A stretch of 36,447 nt of DNA from Pantoea brenneri (GCA_002095305.1 MIEI01000048.1:1-36447), one strand, 5' to 3'; positions 8,668-18,643 are shown, numbered from the stretch's first letter. The notes: generated by a model not told the origin, from the sequence alone. Made by a program: numbers and translations.

Positions 8668-9402
8668 ATGTCAGAACAAAAAAAGGGTCATTCACGCAGG
8701 GATTTTTTGCTGAAGACTATCACCCTGGCGCCAGCAATGGCGGTAGGCAGTACGGCGATGGGCGCACTGTCGCTGCCGCTGGCGGCACAGGCGGCTGAGA
8801 CCCCGGCCGCGCCCCAGCAGGCGCGTGACTACCAGCCCGCCTGGTTCACCGCCGAAGAGTTCGCGTTTATCTCCGCCGCGGTTGCACGCCTGATCCCGCG
8901 CGATGAGCGCGGCCCTGGCGCGCTGGAAGCCGGCGTGCCGGAGTTCATTGATCGCCAGATGAATACCCCATATGCCACCGGCTCTAACTGGTATATGCAG
9001 GGACCGTTTAATCCCGACCTGCCAAAAGAGCTGGGCTATCAGCTGCCGCTGGTGCCGCAGCAGATTTACCGCCTGGGCATTGCCGATGCCGATGGCTACA
9101 GCAAACAGCAGCATGGCAAGGTGTTTGCGCAGCTGAGCGGCGAGCAGCAGGATGCTTTACTGCAGGCGATGGAGAGTGGCAACGCTGAATTCAGCCAGTT
9201 GCCGGCCAAAACCTTCTTTGCGTTTCTGCTGCAAAACACCCGCGAAGGCTTCTTCAGCGATCCTATCCACGGCGGTAATCAGGGAATGGTGGGCTGGAAG
9301 CTGATCAACTTCCCTGGCGCACGCGCCGACTTTATGGACTGGGTAGAGCGCGGCGAACGTTATCCGTTCCCGTCAGTGTCGATTCGCGGGGAGAGAGCGT
9401 AA
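8668..9402 (+). CDS. Gluconate 2-dehydrogenase, small (gamma/subunit 3) subunit
   Basis: A 244-residue periplasmic subunit of the three-part membrane-bound gluconate (or 2-ketogluconate) dehydrogenase. The N terminus has a Tat signal (SRRDFLLK at residues 9-16, then hydrophobic [20 protein letters not shown] and a probable AQA cleavage site near residue 42). This fits co-export of the folded FAD subunit, which has no signal of its own. The body shows the family blocks [36 protein letters not shown] and [21 protein letters not shown] stands 7 bases before ATG 8668. The next gene starts 3 bases after its stop. Confidence 0.88.
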   Translation: MSEQKKGHSRRDFLLKTITLAPAMAVGSTAMGALSLPLAAQAAETPAAPQQARDYQPAWFTAEEFAFISAAVARLIPRDERGPGALEAGVPEFIDRQMNTPYATGSNWYMQGPFNPDLPKELGYQLPLVPQQIYRLGIADADGYSKQQHGKVFAQLSGEQQDALLQAMESGNAEFSQLPAKTFFAFLLQNTREGFFSDPIHGGNQGMVGWKLINFPGARADFMDWVERGERYPFPSVSIRGERA

Positions 9403-9404
9403 GC

Positions 9405-11188
9405 ATGGCAAACGAAATGAAAAAAGTGGATGCGGTGATCGTCGGTTTCGGCTGGGCAGGCGCGATCATGGCGAAAGAGTTGACCGAAGCGGGTCTCAAC
9501 GTGCTGGCGCTGGAACGCGGACCGCATCGCGATACCTATCCTGACGGCTCTTACCCGCAGTCAATTGATGAGCTGACCTACAACGTCCGCAAAAAACTGT
9601 TCCAGGATCTCTCTAAAAGCACCGTCACCATTCGTCATGATGCTTCGCAGACCGCGGTACCTTATCGCCAGCTGGCCGCGTTTCTGCCGGGCACCGGCAC
9701 CGGCGGCGCGGGTCTGCACTGGTCTGGCGTCCATTTCCGCGTCGATCCGATTGAACTGCGGATGCGCAGCCATTACGAAGAGCGTTACGGCAAGAACTTC
9801 ATTCCGCAGGGCATGACGATTCAGGACTTTGGCGTCAGCTATGACGAACTGGAGCCGTTCTTCGACAAGGCGGAAAAGGTGTTTGGTACCTCAGGCAGCG
9901 CTGGAGCATCAAAGGTCAGGTGGTGGGGAAAGACAAGGGCGGTAACCCGTTTGCGCCCGATCGTTCAGATAACTTCCCGCTGCCCGCGCAGAAGCGCACT
10001 TATTCAGCGCAGCTGTTCGCCCAGGCAGCAGAGTCGGTGGGCTATCACCCTTACGATCTGCCGTCCGCTAACACCTCCGGCCCGTACACTAATCCCTACG
10101 GCGCACAGATGGGCCCGTGCAACTTCTGCGGTTTCTGCAGTGGTTATGCCTGCTACATGTACTCCAAGGCGTCGCCAAACGTCAATATTCTGCCTGCGCT
10201 GCGTCAGGAACCGAAGTTTGAGCTGCGCAACAACGCCTACGTGCTGCGGGTTAACCTCAGCGATGACAAAAAGCGCGCCACCGGCGTGACCTATGTTGAT
10301 GGTCAGGGCCGCGAGCAGATTCAGCCTGCAGATCTGGTGATTCTCTCCGCCTTCCAGTTCCACAACGTGCACCTGATGCTGCTGTCGGGCATTGGCAAAC
10401 CTTACAACCCGATCACCAACGAAGGCACCGTCGGCCGTAACTTCGCCTATCAGAACCTCTCGACGCTGAAGGCGCTGTTCGACAAAAACACCACCACCAA
10501 CCCATTTATCGGTGCGGGTGGCGCGGGCGTCGGGATTGATGATTTCAATGCCGATAACTTCGATCACGGTCCGCACGGCTTTGTCGGGGGATCGCCATTC
10601 TGGGTTAACCAGGCGGGCACCAAACCGATCTCTGGCCTGCCGGTGCCGGCGGGTACGCCAAACTGGGGCAGCCAGTGGAAAGCCGCAGTGGCCGACACCT
10701 ATACCCATCACCTGTCGATGGATGCCCACGGTGCGCACCAGTCCTATCGCGCTAACTACCTTGATCTCGATCCGAACTACAAAGATGCCTACGGCCAGCC
10801 TCTGCTGCGTATGACCTTTGACTGGCAGGAGAACGACATCAAAATGGCGCAGTTCATGGTCGGCAAGATGCATAAAATCGCCGAAGCCATGAACCCGAAA
10901 ATGATCATTGGCGGCGCGAAAAAGCCGGGCAGCCATTTCGATTCGACCGTTTATCAGACCACCCACATCAGTGGTGGGGCGATCATGGGCGACGATCCGA
11001 AAACCAGCGCGGTAAACCGCTATCTGCAGAGCTGGGATGTGCCGAATGTGTTTGTGCCAGGCGCTTCCGCCTTCCCGCAGGGACTGGGCTACAACCCGAC
11101 CGGCATGGTGGCGGCGCTGACGTACTGGTCAGCTAAAGCGATTCGTGAGCAGTACCTGAAGAACCCAGGTCCACTGGTGCAGGCATAA
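9405..11188 (+). pseudogene. Gluconate 2-dehydrogenase FAD (large, GMC-type) subunit, frameshifted
   Basis: This should be the catalytic subunit, oxidising gluconate at C2 and passing electrons to the cytochrome c subunit. The N-terminal frame (from ATG 9405) has the FAD-binding GxGxxG (G14, G16, G19 in GFGWAG), GTGTGGAGLHWSGVHFR and continues to about residue 165. At 9900-9901 one base is missing: the codon before TGG AGC ATC AAA has only two bases. The C-terminal frame then runs from 9902 to TAA 11188 with FCGFCSGYACYMYSKASPN, THISGGAIMG and GYNPTGMVAALTYWSA. Restoring one base gives 594 residues, the normal family length. All other signatures are intact, and the downstream cytochrome subunit is intact, so a sequencing error or very recent mutation is likely. 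Substrate could also be 2-ketogluconate; the GntR-type operator favours gluconate. Confidence 0.88.
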
Positions 11189-11199
11189 GGAACATGGCG

Positions 11200-12510
11200 A
11201 TGAAAAATGGCATTCTGGCCCTGATTTTGGGCACCCTGACCTTCGCCGCGCTGGCGGACGACAACCGTGACGAGCTGGTGAAACGGGGCGAGTATCTGGC
11301 GCGGGCCGGTGACTGTGTTGCCTGTCACACCGCGAAAGACGGCGCGGCGTTTGCTGGCGGCCTGCCGATGGCTACGCCGATTGGCACCATCTATTCCACC
11401 AACATCACGCCCGATCCGGCAACCGGCATTGGCGACTACAGCTACGACGACTTCCAGAAGGCGGTTCGTCATGGCGTGGCGAAAAATGGCGATACGCTCT
11501 ATCCGGCGATGCCGTTTCCCTCTTACGCGGTGGTCAGCGATGAGGACATGAAGGCGCTTTATGCTTACTTCATGCACGGCGTGGCGGCGGTGAAGCAACC
11601 GAATAAAGAGAGCGACATTCCGTGGCCGCTGTCGATGCGCTGGCCGCTGGCGATCTGGCGTACGGTGTTTGCTCCTGAGGTTAAGGCGTTCCAGCCTGCC
11701 GCACAGGAAGATCCGGTGCTGGCGCGCGGCCGCTACCTGGTGGAAGGTCTGGGCCACTGTGGCGCCTGCCACACGCCGCGCAGCGTCACCATGCAGGAGA
11801 AGGCGCTGACCAACCAGGAAGGCAGTGACTATCTGGCTGGCAGCAGCGCGCCGATTGATGGCTGGACCGCCAGCAACCTGCGCGGCGATAACCGCGATGG
11901 GCTGGGCCGCTGGAGTGAAGACGATCTGCGACAGTTCCTGCGCTATGGCCGCAACGATCAGACCGCCGCATTTGGTGGCATGACCGAGGTGGTTGAGCAC
12001 AGTCTGCAGCATCTGAGCGACGCCGATATCACCGCCATTGCGCGTTATCTGAAGTCGCTCGGCGCGAAAGATCCGCATCAGACGGTGTTCAGCGTCGATG
12101 ACGCCACCGCCAAAGCGTTGTGGAAAGGTGACGACAGTGCGACCGGCGCAGCCACCTATGTTGACAGCTGTGCCGCCTGCCATAAAACCGACGGCAGTGG
12201 CTATCAGCGCTTCTTCCCGGCGCTGCGTGGCAACCCGGTGGTGCAGGCCGATGATCCGACCTCGCTGATCCATATCGTGCTGGTGGGCGGACAGTTGCCT
12301 GGCGTACAGGGCGCGCCGTCGACCATCACCATGCCGGCGTTTGGCTGGCGTCTGAACGATCAGCAGGTTGCCGATGTGGTCAACTTCGTGCGTAACAGCT
12401 GGGGCAACAAGGCGTCTGAACCGGTCAGCGCGAAGCAGGTCGCTGCGCTGCGTAAAGATGAGAAAGATCGGCTGGGCAGCGCCGATATCCGGGTGCTGGA
12501 AGGTCAGTAA
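11200..12510 (+). CDS. Gluconate 2-dehydrogenase, triheme cytochrome c subunit
   Basis: A 436-residue membrane-anchored periplasmic cytochrome c that transfers electrons from the FAD subunit to ubiquinone. It has a short signal peptide (MKNGILALILGTLTFAALA) and three CxxCH heme sites: DCVACH (C39), HCGACH (C187) and SCAACH (C324). This three-heme layout is typical of the cytochrome subunits of gluconate, 2-ketogluconate, alcohol and aldehyde dehydrogenases of this type. A TAAGGA box 8 bases before ATG 11200 favours that start; ATG 11194, two codons earlier, is only 3 bases from it. It is the last gene of the operon. Confidence 0.9.
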   Translation: MKNGILALILGTLTFAALADDNRDELVKRGEYLARAGDCVACHTAKDGAAFAGGLPMATPIGTIYSTNITPDPATGIGDYSYDDFQKAVRHGVAKNGDTLYPAMPFPSYAVVSDEDMKALYAYFMHGVAAVKQPNKESDIPWPLSMRWPLAIWRTVFAPEVKAFQPAAQEDPVLARGRYLVEGLGHCGACHTPRSVTMQEKALTNQEGSDYLAGSSAPIDGWTASNLRGDNRDGLGRWSEDDLRQFLRYGRNDQTAAFGGMTEVVEHSLQHLSDADITAIARYLKSLGAKDPHQTVFSVDDATAKALWKGDDSATGAATYVDSCAACHKTDGSGYQRFFPALRGNPVVQADDPTSLIHIVLVGGQLPGVQGAPSTITMPAFGWRLNDQQVADVVNFVRNSWGNKASEPVSAKQVAALRKDEKDRLGSADIRVLEGQ

Positions 12511-12519
12511 TCTGTCATA

Positions 12520-12558
12520 AAGCGGGCCGGTCCCCTGGCGGTGCCGGCCGCTTCTTTT
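12520..12558. terminator. Terminator between gluconate dehydrogenase operon and convergent MFS gene
   Basis: AAGCGGGCCGG (12520-12530) pairs with CCGGCCGCTT (12544-12553) with one bulged G, followed by CTTTTC. It stands between two convergent stop codons and can serve both. Confidence 0.6.
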
Positions 12559-12561
12559 CTG

Positions 12562-13974
12562 CTAAATATTCTCCAGATCGATGCCGCGGGTTTTCGGCCC
12601 GTAAAAGCCCACCGACAGCATCACGATCACCATGCTCAGGACGATAAAGGCGATCACGCCTGGCGTACCGGCGTACTGCAAAATTACCCCGATCAGAATA
12701 CTGCTGAATACCGTAGAGAGACGGCTGAACGAATAGCAGAAGCCCACGGCGCGGGCGCGAATATGGGTCGGGAAAATCTCGGTCTGATAGGCGTGATAGC
12801 TGAAGGTCAGCCAGGCGTTAGACCAGGTGATCAGGAAACCACAGGCGATCAACAACAGCGGATTGGTCTGGAAGGCGAACAGCGTACCGAACACCACGGT
12901 CATCAGCGACGACAGAACGATCTGCCATTTATTCTCCAGCTTATCCGCGTAGCGGCTACAGATCAGCGAACCAAGCGGGTAGGCCAGGGTGATAAAAAAG
13001 GCATACAGCAAACTGTGGGTCACCGTGGTGCCGCTGCCCGACAGCAGCGCAGGCAGCCAGTTACCGAAACCAAAAAAGCCGATCGCCTGGAAGAAGTTCA
13101 TTACCACCAGCATCAGGGTGCGCTGGCGCCAGGCCGGTGACCAGATCTCCCGGAAACTGCCCCGTTTTGGCAACTGTGCAGCGGCGTCATCGGGGGGAAA
13201 GGGTGCGCCAGGCGTCAGGCCGCAGCGTTGTTCCATGGTGGATAACACCTGATGTGCCTGCTGATGACGGCCCTGCTGCGCCAGCCAGCGCGCCGATTCG
13301 GGCAGGTTCTTACGGATAAACCAGATCACCAGCGAACAGACGGCACCGGCGATTACCACCCAGCGCCAGCCTTCAAGGTTCAGCAGCGTTTGTGGCACCA
13401 GCCACCACGACATCAGGGCCACGCTGGGCACCGACAGAAACTGCACAAAAAAGGAGAAGGCGAACGCCCGGCTGCGGAGGTGGCTGGGAACCCACTCCGA
13501 CAGATAGGTATCGATAGTCACCAGTTCGACCCCGAGGCCAATACCGACCAGCAGGCGAAACAGGATAATCATCTCCGCGCTCTGCTGAAACGCCATCAGC
13601 AGTGAAAACAGGCCGTACCACAGCAGCGCGCACATAAAGGTCAGACGGCGGCCAAACCGGTCGGCATAAGGGGCCAGCAGGCTGGCACCAATAAACAGAC
13701 CAAGAAAGGTGGCGGAAGCAAACGCCGCCTGATCGGAAAACCCGAACACGCCAGCGCCGCCGGTGTGAAACAGTCCGGCCGCCAGCAGGCCGGAGCTGAT
13801 ATAGCCGGTTTCAAACAGATCGTAGAGTTCGAAAAAGCCGCCCAGCGCCAGCAGCGTGATAAACCGCCATAATCCGGCGGAGGAGGGCAGCGCATCAATG
13901 CGGCCGGCTAAGCTGGAACGGGCAGCCGCTGCGGTGGCAATCGGCGTAATCCCGGTGGTACAGGTGGTTGTCAT
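12562..13974 (-). CDS. MFS transporter of the sugar/organic-acid porter group
   Basis: A 470-residue 12-helix major facilitator. Sugar-porter-type signatures are visible: the loop 2-3 motif DRFGRR, ELVTIDTYLSEWVPSHLRSRA, PESARWLAQQGRHQQA before the central loop, and TEIFPTHIRARAVGF in the second half. The general form resembles uncharacterised enterobacterial YaaU/YdjK-type transporters. The substrate is not known. Its position next to the gluconate dehydrogenase operon makes a sugar acid or ketogluconate attractive, and the position next to abgT makes an aromatic acid possible; neither is shown by the sequence. ATG 13974 is the longest start, without a clear ribosome-binding site. Confidence 0.75.
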   Translation of the reverse strand: MTTTCTTGITPIATAAAARSSLAGRIDALPSSAGLWRFITLLALGGFFELYDLFETGYISSGLLAAGLFHTGGAGVFGFSDQAAFASATFLGLFIGASLLAPYADRFGRRLTFMCALLWYGLFSLLMAFQQSAEMIILFRLLVGIGLGVELVTIDTYLSEWVPSHLRSRAFAFSFFVQFLSVPSVALMSWWLVPQTLLNLEGWRWVVIAGAVCSLVIWFIRKNLPESARWLAQQGRHQQAHQVLSTMEQRCGLTPGAPFPPDDAAAQLPKRGSFREIWSPAWRQRTLMLVVMNFFQAIGFFGFGNWLPALLSGSGTTVTHSLLYAFFITLAYPLGSLICSRYADKLENKWQIVLSSLMTVVFGTLFAFQTNPLLLIACGFLITWSNAWLTFSYHAYQTEIFPTHIRARAVGFCYSFSRLSTVFSSILIGVILQYAGTPGVIAFIVLSMVIVMLSVGFYGPKTRGIDLENI

Positions 13975-14111
13975 GTCAGGCTAAACCTCGGGCAGTGTTT
14001 GCAGGTGTCGCAGGCTGATGCTTATTAAAATAGTTAACCCTTAGCACGCGAAGAAATAGCAGAATAATCAATTCGCCTGCGGTTGCCGAGAGGGATGATG
14101 GTGAGTTTTTA

Positions 14112-14125
14112 GCAACGTACGTTGC
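14112..14125. promoter_or_regulatory. 14-bp perfect palindrome, candidate operator
   Basis: GCAACGTACGTTGC is perfectly self-complementary with no loop, the usual form of a dimeric repressor site. It lies 138 bases upstream of the MFS start (minus strand) and 28 bases past the abgT stop. The 178-base gap holds no gene. No T tract flanks it, so it is not a normal terminator. Confidence 0.45.
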
Positions 14126-14152
14126 ACTTTTCGCCGTCCGTGGCGTTGTGCC

Positions 14153-15670
14153 TTACGGCAGATGCGGCCAGACGCCCGGACCGATCGGCAGTCCCAGCCA
14201 GTACCACACCACCAGCAGCGCTATCCAGCTGATAAAAAACACCAGCGGGTAGGGAAAGATCAACACGTAATAGGTGCCGAGCTGCGCATCTTTCTGGTAT
14301 CGCTGCAAAAAGGCGAGAAACAGCGGCAGGAACGGCGACATCGGCGCCAGCGGCAGCACCGCTGAATCAGCAATACGGAAAATCATCTGCGCAAAGGCGG
14401 GATGAAAGCCGAGCAGCATAAACATCGGCACAAACACCGGGGCCAGAATTGACCAGATCGCCGAGCCGCTGGCGATAAACATACAGAGAAACGCCGACAG
14501 GAACATCAGTCCGAGAAACGCCGGCGCGCCGCTGATACCCGCGCTTTCCAGCACATCTGTCAGGCCAATCGCCATAAACTTGCCCATGTTGCTCCAGTTA
14601 AAGAACGCCACGAACTGCGACAGCGGAAACACCATCACGATAAAGCCCGCCATCCCTTTCATCGGATCAACCAGCAGCTGCGGAATATCGTCCGGGCGGC
14701 GGATCTGGCGGGTGACCACGCCGTAGGCAATCGCCACCACAAAGAAGAACAGGATGATGATCGGTACGATACCCTGAATAAACGGCGAGGGAATGATGGC
14801 CCCGCTGGTGGGATTACGCAGCGGGGCATTCTCCGGCACCACCAGCAGTGCCATCAGGGCGATAAACAGCAGCGCAGCAATCCCGGCGGCCCGCAGGCCA
14901 CGGTTCTCCAGCGGCGTGAGCGGGGCCAGCCTTTCACCGTTGCCCTGCCACTGTGGCAGGCGCGGCTCGACAAATTTATCGGTCAGCAGCGCCCCGACAA
15001 AGGTCAGGACAATCACCGAGGTCGCCATAAAAAACCAGTTATCGATGACGCTGACGTGCACCGTATCGCTGACCGCTTTGGCCGCTTCGGTACTGATGCC
15101 GGAGAGCAGCACGTCAGTGGTGACGATCAGCAGATTGGCAGTAAAACCCGACGCCACCCCAGCAATCGCCGCCAGCAGTCCCGCTACCGGGTGACGGCCG
15201 ACTGCCAGGAAGATCAGCGCACCGAGCGGCGGCATCACCACCAGCGCCGCATCCGACGAGATATGGCTGAAGAAGGCAATAAACAGCACCATGTAACTGG
15301 CGTAGCGACGGCTGACGCGCGACGCCATCTTCACCATCAGCGACTGCAACAGGCCGACTTTTTCCGACAGACCTGCCCCAATCACCAGCGCCAGAATCGA
15401 TCCCAGCGGAGTAAAGCTGCTGAAGTTCTTGATGATATTCGGCAGGATCCACTGAATACCGGCGACGCTCAGCAGGTTATTTACCCGCACCATTTCGCCG
15501 TTGCTGGGATTTTTTACCGCCAGATCCAGCGCACTGATAATGGCGGTGGCCACCATCAGCACCACAATCAAATAGACAAACAGTAAAAACGGATTGGGGA
15601 CTTTATTTCCCACCCGCTCAACCCAGCTAAAAAGTCGTCCAGGGCTGCGGTTCTCTGATGTTGCTTCCAT
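14153..15670 (-). CDS. abgT: p-Aminobenzoyl-glutamate transporter AbgT
   Basis: A 505-residue inner-membrane protein that imports p-aminobenzoyl-glutamate, a folate breakdown product; some AbgT-family members instead export sulfonamides. Conserved blocks: WVERVGNKVPNPFLLFVYLI, FFSHISSDAALVVMPPLGAL, GFTANLLIVTTDVLLSGIS, FVAFFNWSNMGKFMAIGLTD, IASGSAIWSILAPVFVPMFM, RIADSAVLPLAPMSPFLPL. About a dozen hydrophobic segments are visible. ATG 15670 gives a length like E. coli AbgT (508); ATG 15700 is also in frame, and neither has a clear ribosome-binding site. It is separated from abgB by ~165 bases, wider than a tightly coupled operon, so it may have its own promoter. Confidence 0.93.
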   Translation of the reverse strand: MEATSENRSPGRLFSWVERVGNKVPNPFLLFVYLIVVLMVATAIISALDLAVKNPSNGEMVRVNNLLSVAGIQWILPNIIKNFSSFTPLGSILALVIGAGLSEKVGLLQSLMVKMASRVSRRYASYMVLFIAFFSHISSDAALVVMPPLGALIFLAVGRHPVAGLLAAIAGVASGFTANLLIVTTDVLLSGISTEAAKAVSDTVHVSVIDNWFFMATSVIVLTFVGALLTDKFVEPRLPQWQGNGERLAPLTPLENRGLRAAGIAALLFIALMALLVVPENAPLRNPTSGAIIPSPFIQGIVPIIILFFFVVAIAYGVVTRQIRRPDDIPQLLVDPMKGMAGFIVMVFPLSQFVAFFNWSNMGKFMAIGLTDVLESAGISGAPAFLGLMFLSAFLCMFIASGSAIWSILAPVFVPMFMLLGFHPAFAQMIFRIADSAVLPLAPMSPFLPLFLAFLQRYQKDAQLGTYYVLIFPYPLVFFISWIALLVVWYWLGLPIGPGVWPHLP

Positions 15671-15835
15671 AGTTTCTGGTCTCGTCTTGTGTCCCGTCAT
15701 CCACGGCAGCGCGCGCGATACCGGACGTTGAGTAAGGCGTCCGGCAATACATTCACCTGCGGCACGGCGGAATCAGAGAAGGTGTTTGCAATAATATTTT
15801 TTATAGCGGTCCGCGCCGGTGACGCGGCCGTTGGC

Positions 15836-17278
15836 TCATTCGGCCAGTTTTGTTGGTGTGATCCCGGCAGGGATCGGGCAGTGATAAGGTTGTGTGGCGC
15901 GGACCCGGTTGAACTCGGCCTGACAGCGGGCCAGCGCCGCCGGATCCTGCAACAGCGTGACGACGGTGGCGGCCATCACTTTGCCCGCCAGCAGCATCCC
16001 CTTGTGCCCAATGCTGGTGCGACCCTGCGCCACCAGCTGCCAGGTATGCAGCGGCGTACCGAAGGTGAAGCAGGGCGCAAAGCACTGTGCGGTCGGTGTC
16101 ACCCAGCTGACATCCCCGACATCAGTCGAGCCATACAGCAGTTCACGGGTCACTGCATAGGGCGCTACCTGATCCATAAACAGCTTGTCACCCAGTTGCT
16201 CAACCCAGGCCTGGCCTGCTTCTCCGCCGGTACGGGCTGCGTTGAGCCGCGCATTGCGCAGATCGTCAGCGGTCAGGGTGGCGCGTATCTCTGCTGCGAA
16301 CGCCCGCTCCTCGTCGCGGTAAGCGGGCAGACCAAACTGATGCAAATAACGCTCCATCACCGCTTCCAGCGCGCGATTAGGCACATAGTCGGAGCAGGCT
16401 TTATCAAAACGCACCGTCAGAGTGGTGTCGGTCATCAGCGCGGCCCCGCGGGCGACATTGATTACCCGCTGATAGATATCCTGCGCCTGCTGCAGTTCCG
16501 GCGCGCGGATCAGGTAGAGCACTTCCGCGTCGGCCTGCACCACGTTCGGCGAGACGCCGCCGCTGTTGGTGACCGCATAGTGCAGCCGCGCTTCCTGCAC
16601 GATGTGCTCACGCAGAAAGTTGGCGCCGGTGTTCATCAGGGTGACCGCATCCAGCGCGCTGCGACCGAGGTGCGGTGAGTTAGCAGCGTGCGCCGCCACC
16701 CCTTTGAAGCTGAACGCCGCCTGGATATTGGCGAGGGTGCGCAGGTTAAACATCCCGCTGAAGCCTTCGGGATGCCAGGTCACCGCAGCATCGACATCAT
16801 CAAACAGCCCTTCACGCACCATAAAGGTTTTGCCGGAGCCGCCTTCTTCGCCGGGACAGCCGTAAAACCGTACCGTTCCGCCAGTGGCATGCTGCTGCAT
16901 CCAGGCTTTTACCGCGCTGGCCGCCGCCACGCCAGCGGTGCCGAGCAGGTTATGGCCGCAGCCGTGGCCGTTGCCGTTGGCCTCCAGCGGTTGCGGTCGG
17001 GCACATCCGGCCTGCTGGCTCAGACCCGCCAGCGCATCAAACTCCCCGAGGATGGCGATCACCGGTTTACCGCTGCCGAAGCTGGCGATAAAGGCGGTAT
17101 CAAGGCCGCCGACGCCGCGCGCCACGGTGAAGCCCTCATCTGCCAGCGCATCGGCCAGCAGGGCGGACGAGCGGGTTTCGGCAAAGCGGGTTTCCGGTGT
17201 GTCCCAGATGGCATCGCTGAGGGCGCTGAAGCGTGCCTGATGGCGGTCGATATAATCAGCAATGAAGGCTTCCATCAT
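15836..17278 (-). CDS. abgB: p-Aminobenzoyl-glutamate hydrolase subunit B (AbgB)
   Basis: A 480-residue M20-family metallopeptidase subunit that, with AbgA, hydrolyses p-aminobenzoyl-glutamate to p-aminobenzoate and glutamate. Metal-site motifs: NGHGCGHNLLG (residues ~103-113), CPGEEGGSGK (141-150) and WHPE (168-171), plus FKGVAAHAANSPHLGRSALD of the lid domain and STDVGDVSW near the C terminus. Length equals E. coli AbgB (481). The ATGATG start overlaps the abgA stop (TGA at 17277-17275), indicating translational coupling. Confidence 0.93.
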   Translation of the reverse strand: MMEAFIADYIDRHQARFSALSDAIWDTPETRFAETRSSALLADALADEGFTVARGVGGLDTAFIASFGSGKPVIAILGEFDALAGLSQQAGCARPQPLEANGNGHGCGHNLLGTAGVAAASAVKAWMQQHATGGTVRFYGCPGEEGGSGKTFMVREGLFDDVDAAVTWHPEGFSGMFNLRTLANIQAAFSFKGVAAHAANSPHLGRSALDAVTLMNTGANFLREHIVQEARLHYAVTNSGGVSPNVVQADAEVLYLIRAPELQQAQDIYQRVINVARGAALMTDTTLTVRFDKACSDYVPNRALEAVMERYLHQFGLPAYRDEERAFAAEIRATLTADDLRNARLNAARTGGEAGQAWVEQLGDKLFMDQVAPYAVTRELLYGSTDVGDVSWVTPTAQCFAPCFTFGTPLHTWQLVAQGRTSIGHKGMLLAGKVMAATVVTLLQDPAALARCQAEFNRVRATQPYHCPIPAGITPTKLAE

Positions 17279-18587
17279 CGGCCACCGCCAAACTGCGCCT
17301 GATTCAGCGCCAGGGTTGCCAGCAGGGTGATCGCCACGGGCATCAACTGCTCATCAAAGTCGAACTTCGCGTTGTGGTGTCCCGCCGCCAGATCGCAGCC
17401 GAAAATGGCGTACGAGGCCTGACCGCCGTGCTGCTTGACCCGCTCCATCATGTAGGTGGCATCTTCCGAACCGGCCGCCTGGGCTTTGCGATCGACCACC
17501 GAATCGAAAATCCCGAGCGCATCTGCCTGCTGGTGGATGAAGTCCACCCACGGCTGGGTCGGCGTGGAGCTGCGGGCAGCCCCCATCAGCTGCACCTGAT
17601 GTTCAACGCCATACATCGCCGCCGCGCCGGCAATGACCCGCAGCGCCTGCTGGTAAATGTCATCGTTAACCTGATTGGTAATGCCGCGGGTTTCGACTTT
17701 CAGCAGCGCACAGTCAGGTACCACGTTACGACCGGTACCGGCCTGCAATACGCCAACGTTAACCCTGGCCACCCCGCCGCTGTGCTGGGTAAGACCGTGC
17801 AGCGCCAGCGTGGCCTGGGCCGCCGCCAGCAGGGCATTGCGACCCTCTTCCGGGCGGCCACCGGCATGCGCGCCGACGCCGGTAAAATTGACGTCGAGCT
17901 TGGTGGTGGCGAGGAAGCTGTCGCTGCCGCACACCAGTTCACCCGCCGGCACGCCGGTGCCGAGGTGAATGGCAGTAAACAGATCCACATCATCCACCAC
18001 GCCTGCCGTCACCATCGCTTTGGCGCCGCGCACACCCTCTTCGGCCGGCTGGAAAATTAATTTAATCGTGCCGCTCAGCTGATCTTTCATCGCCATTAAT
18101 ACCGACGCCAGGCCGAGGCCGATGGTGGTGTGACCGTCATGACCGCAGGCGTGCATCATGCCGGGATTGCAGGAGGCGAAGCCTTCACGCTGTGGCAGGT
18201 GATCTGCGGCCTGGCTCTCGTTGAGATCGAGTGCGTCCATATCTACCCGAAGCCGATAACCGGACCGGGACGGCCGGTATCCAGCGTCGCCACGATGCCG
18301 CAAAATCCGCCGGAGAAGTGGCTAATCCACTGCGGTAAAGCCCCCTGTTGCAGCGCCCGGGTTTCCTGCTGCTTCAGCACGTCTTCGCTGGGTAAGCCCA
18401 TGCGCGCGTCGGCATCGATCACCTCACGGCCCAGTTGCAGTTGATAACCCAGCTTGTGCAGTTCGTCGGCCACCCGGGTGGCGGTGCGGAACTCGACCCA
18501 GCCAGATTCGGCATAATGGTGGAACTCCCGTCGCCAGCTTTTTAACTGCGCCAGCCGGGCACTGATATGGTCGGAAAGAGTATTCAT
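17275..18587 (-). pseudogene. abgA: p-Aminobenzoyl-glutamate hydrolase subunit A (AbgA), frameshifted
   Basis: The first part (ATG 18587 to about 18249, ~113 residues) ends with LDTGRPGPVIGF and then hits TAG at 18245-18243. The second part resumes in another frame with VDMDALDLNES from 18246 and continues to TGA 17275, with MMHACGHDGHTTIGLG, FQPAEEGVRGA, GVGAHAGGRPEEGRNALL and GSEDATYMM of the M20 fold. Between TTC and GTA only two bases are present (18248-18247) where E. coli AbgA has an Arg codon in GFRVDMDAL. Restoring one base gives 437 residues (E. coli 436). AAGGA 8 bases before ATG 18587 sets the start. Everything except the single missing base is intact, so either sequence error or a fresh mutation; if real, the hydrolase would be inactive, since AbgA and AbgB act together. 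Confidence 0.88.
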
Positions 18588-18643
18588 CGGCACGATCCTT
18601 ACTGTTGGTTTTTTACGCACTGTCTCGAATCTACACAATGGTA

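Noticed and set aside
10004..10966. 320-residue minus-strand ORF over the gluconate dehydrogenase FAD subunit
   Set aside because: It is antisense to a clearly conserved gene; GC-rich codon bias commonly leaves such shadow frames open.
11089..12273. 394-residue minus-strand ORF over the cytochrome c subunit
   Set aside because: The plus strand encodes three heme sites and a normal family length; the antisense frame has Arg/His-rich composition with no motif.
15701..15835. Possible terminator between abgB and abgT
   Set aside because: A small CCGCG/CGCGG hairpin exists near 15812-15828, but there is no U tract and the stem is only 5 bp.
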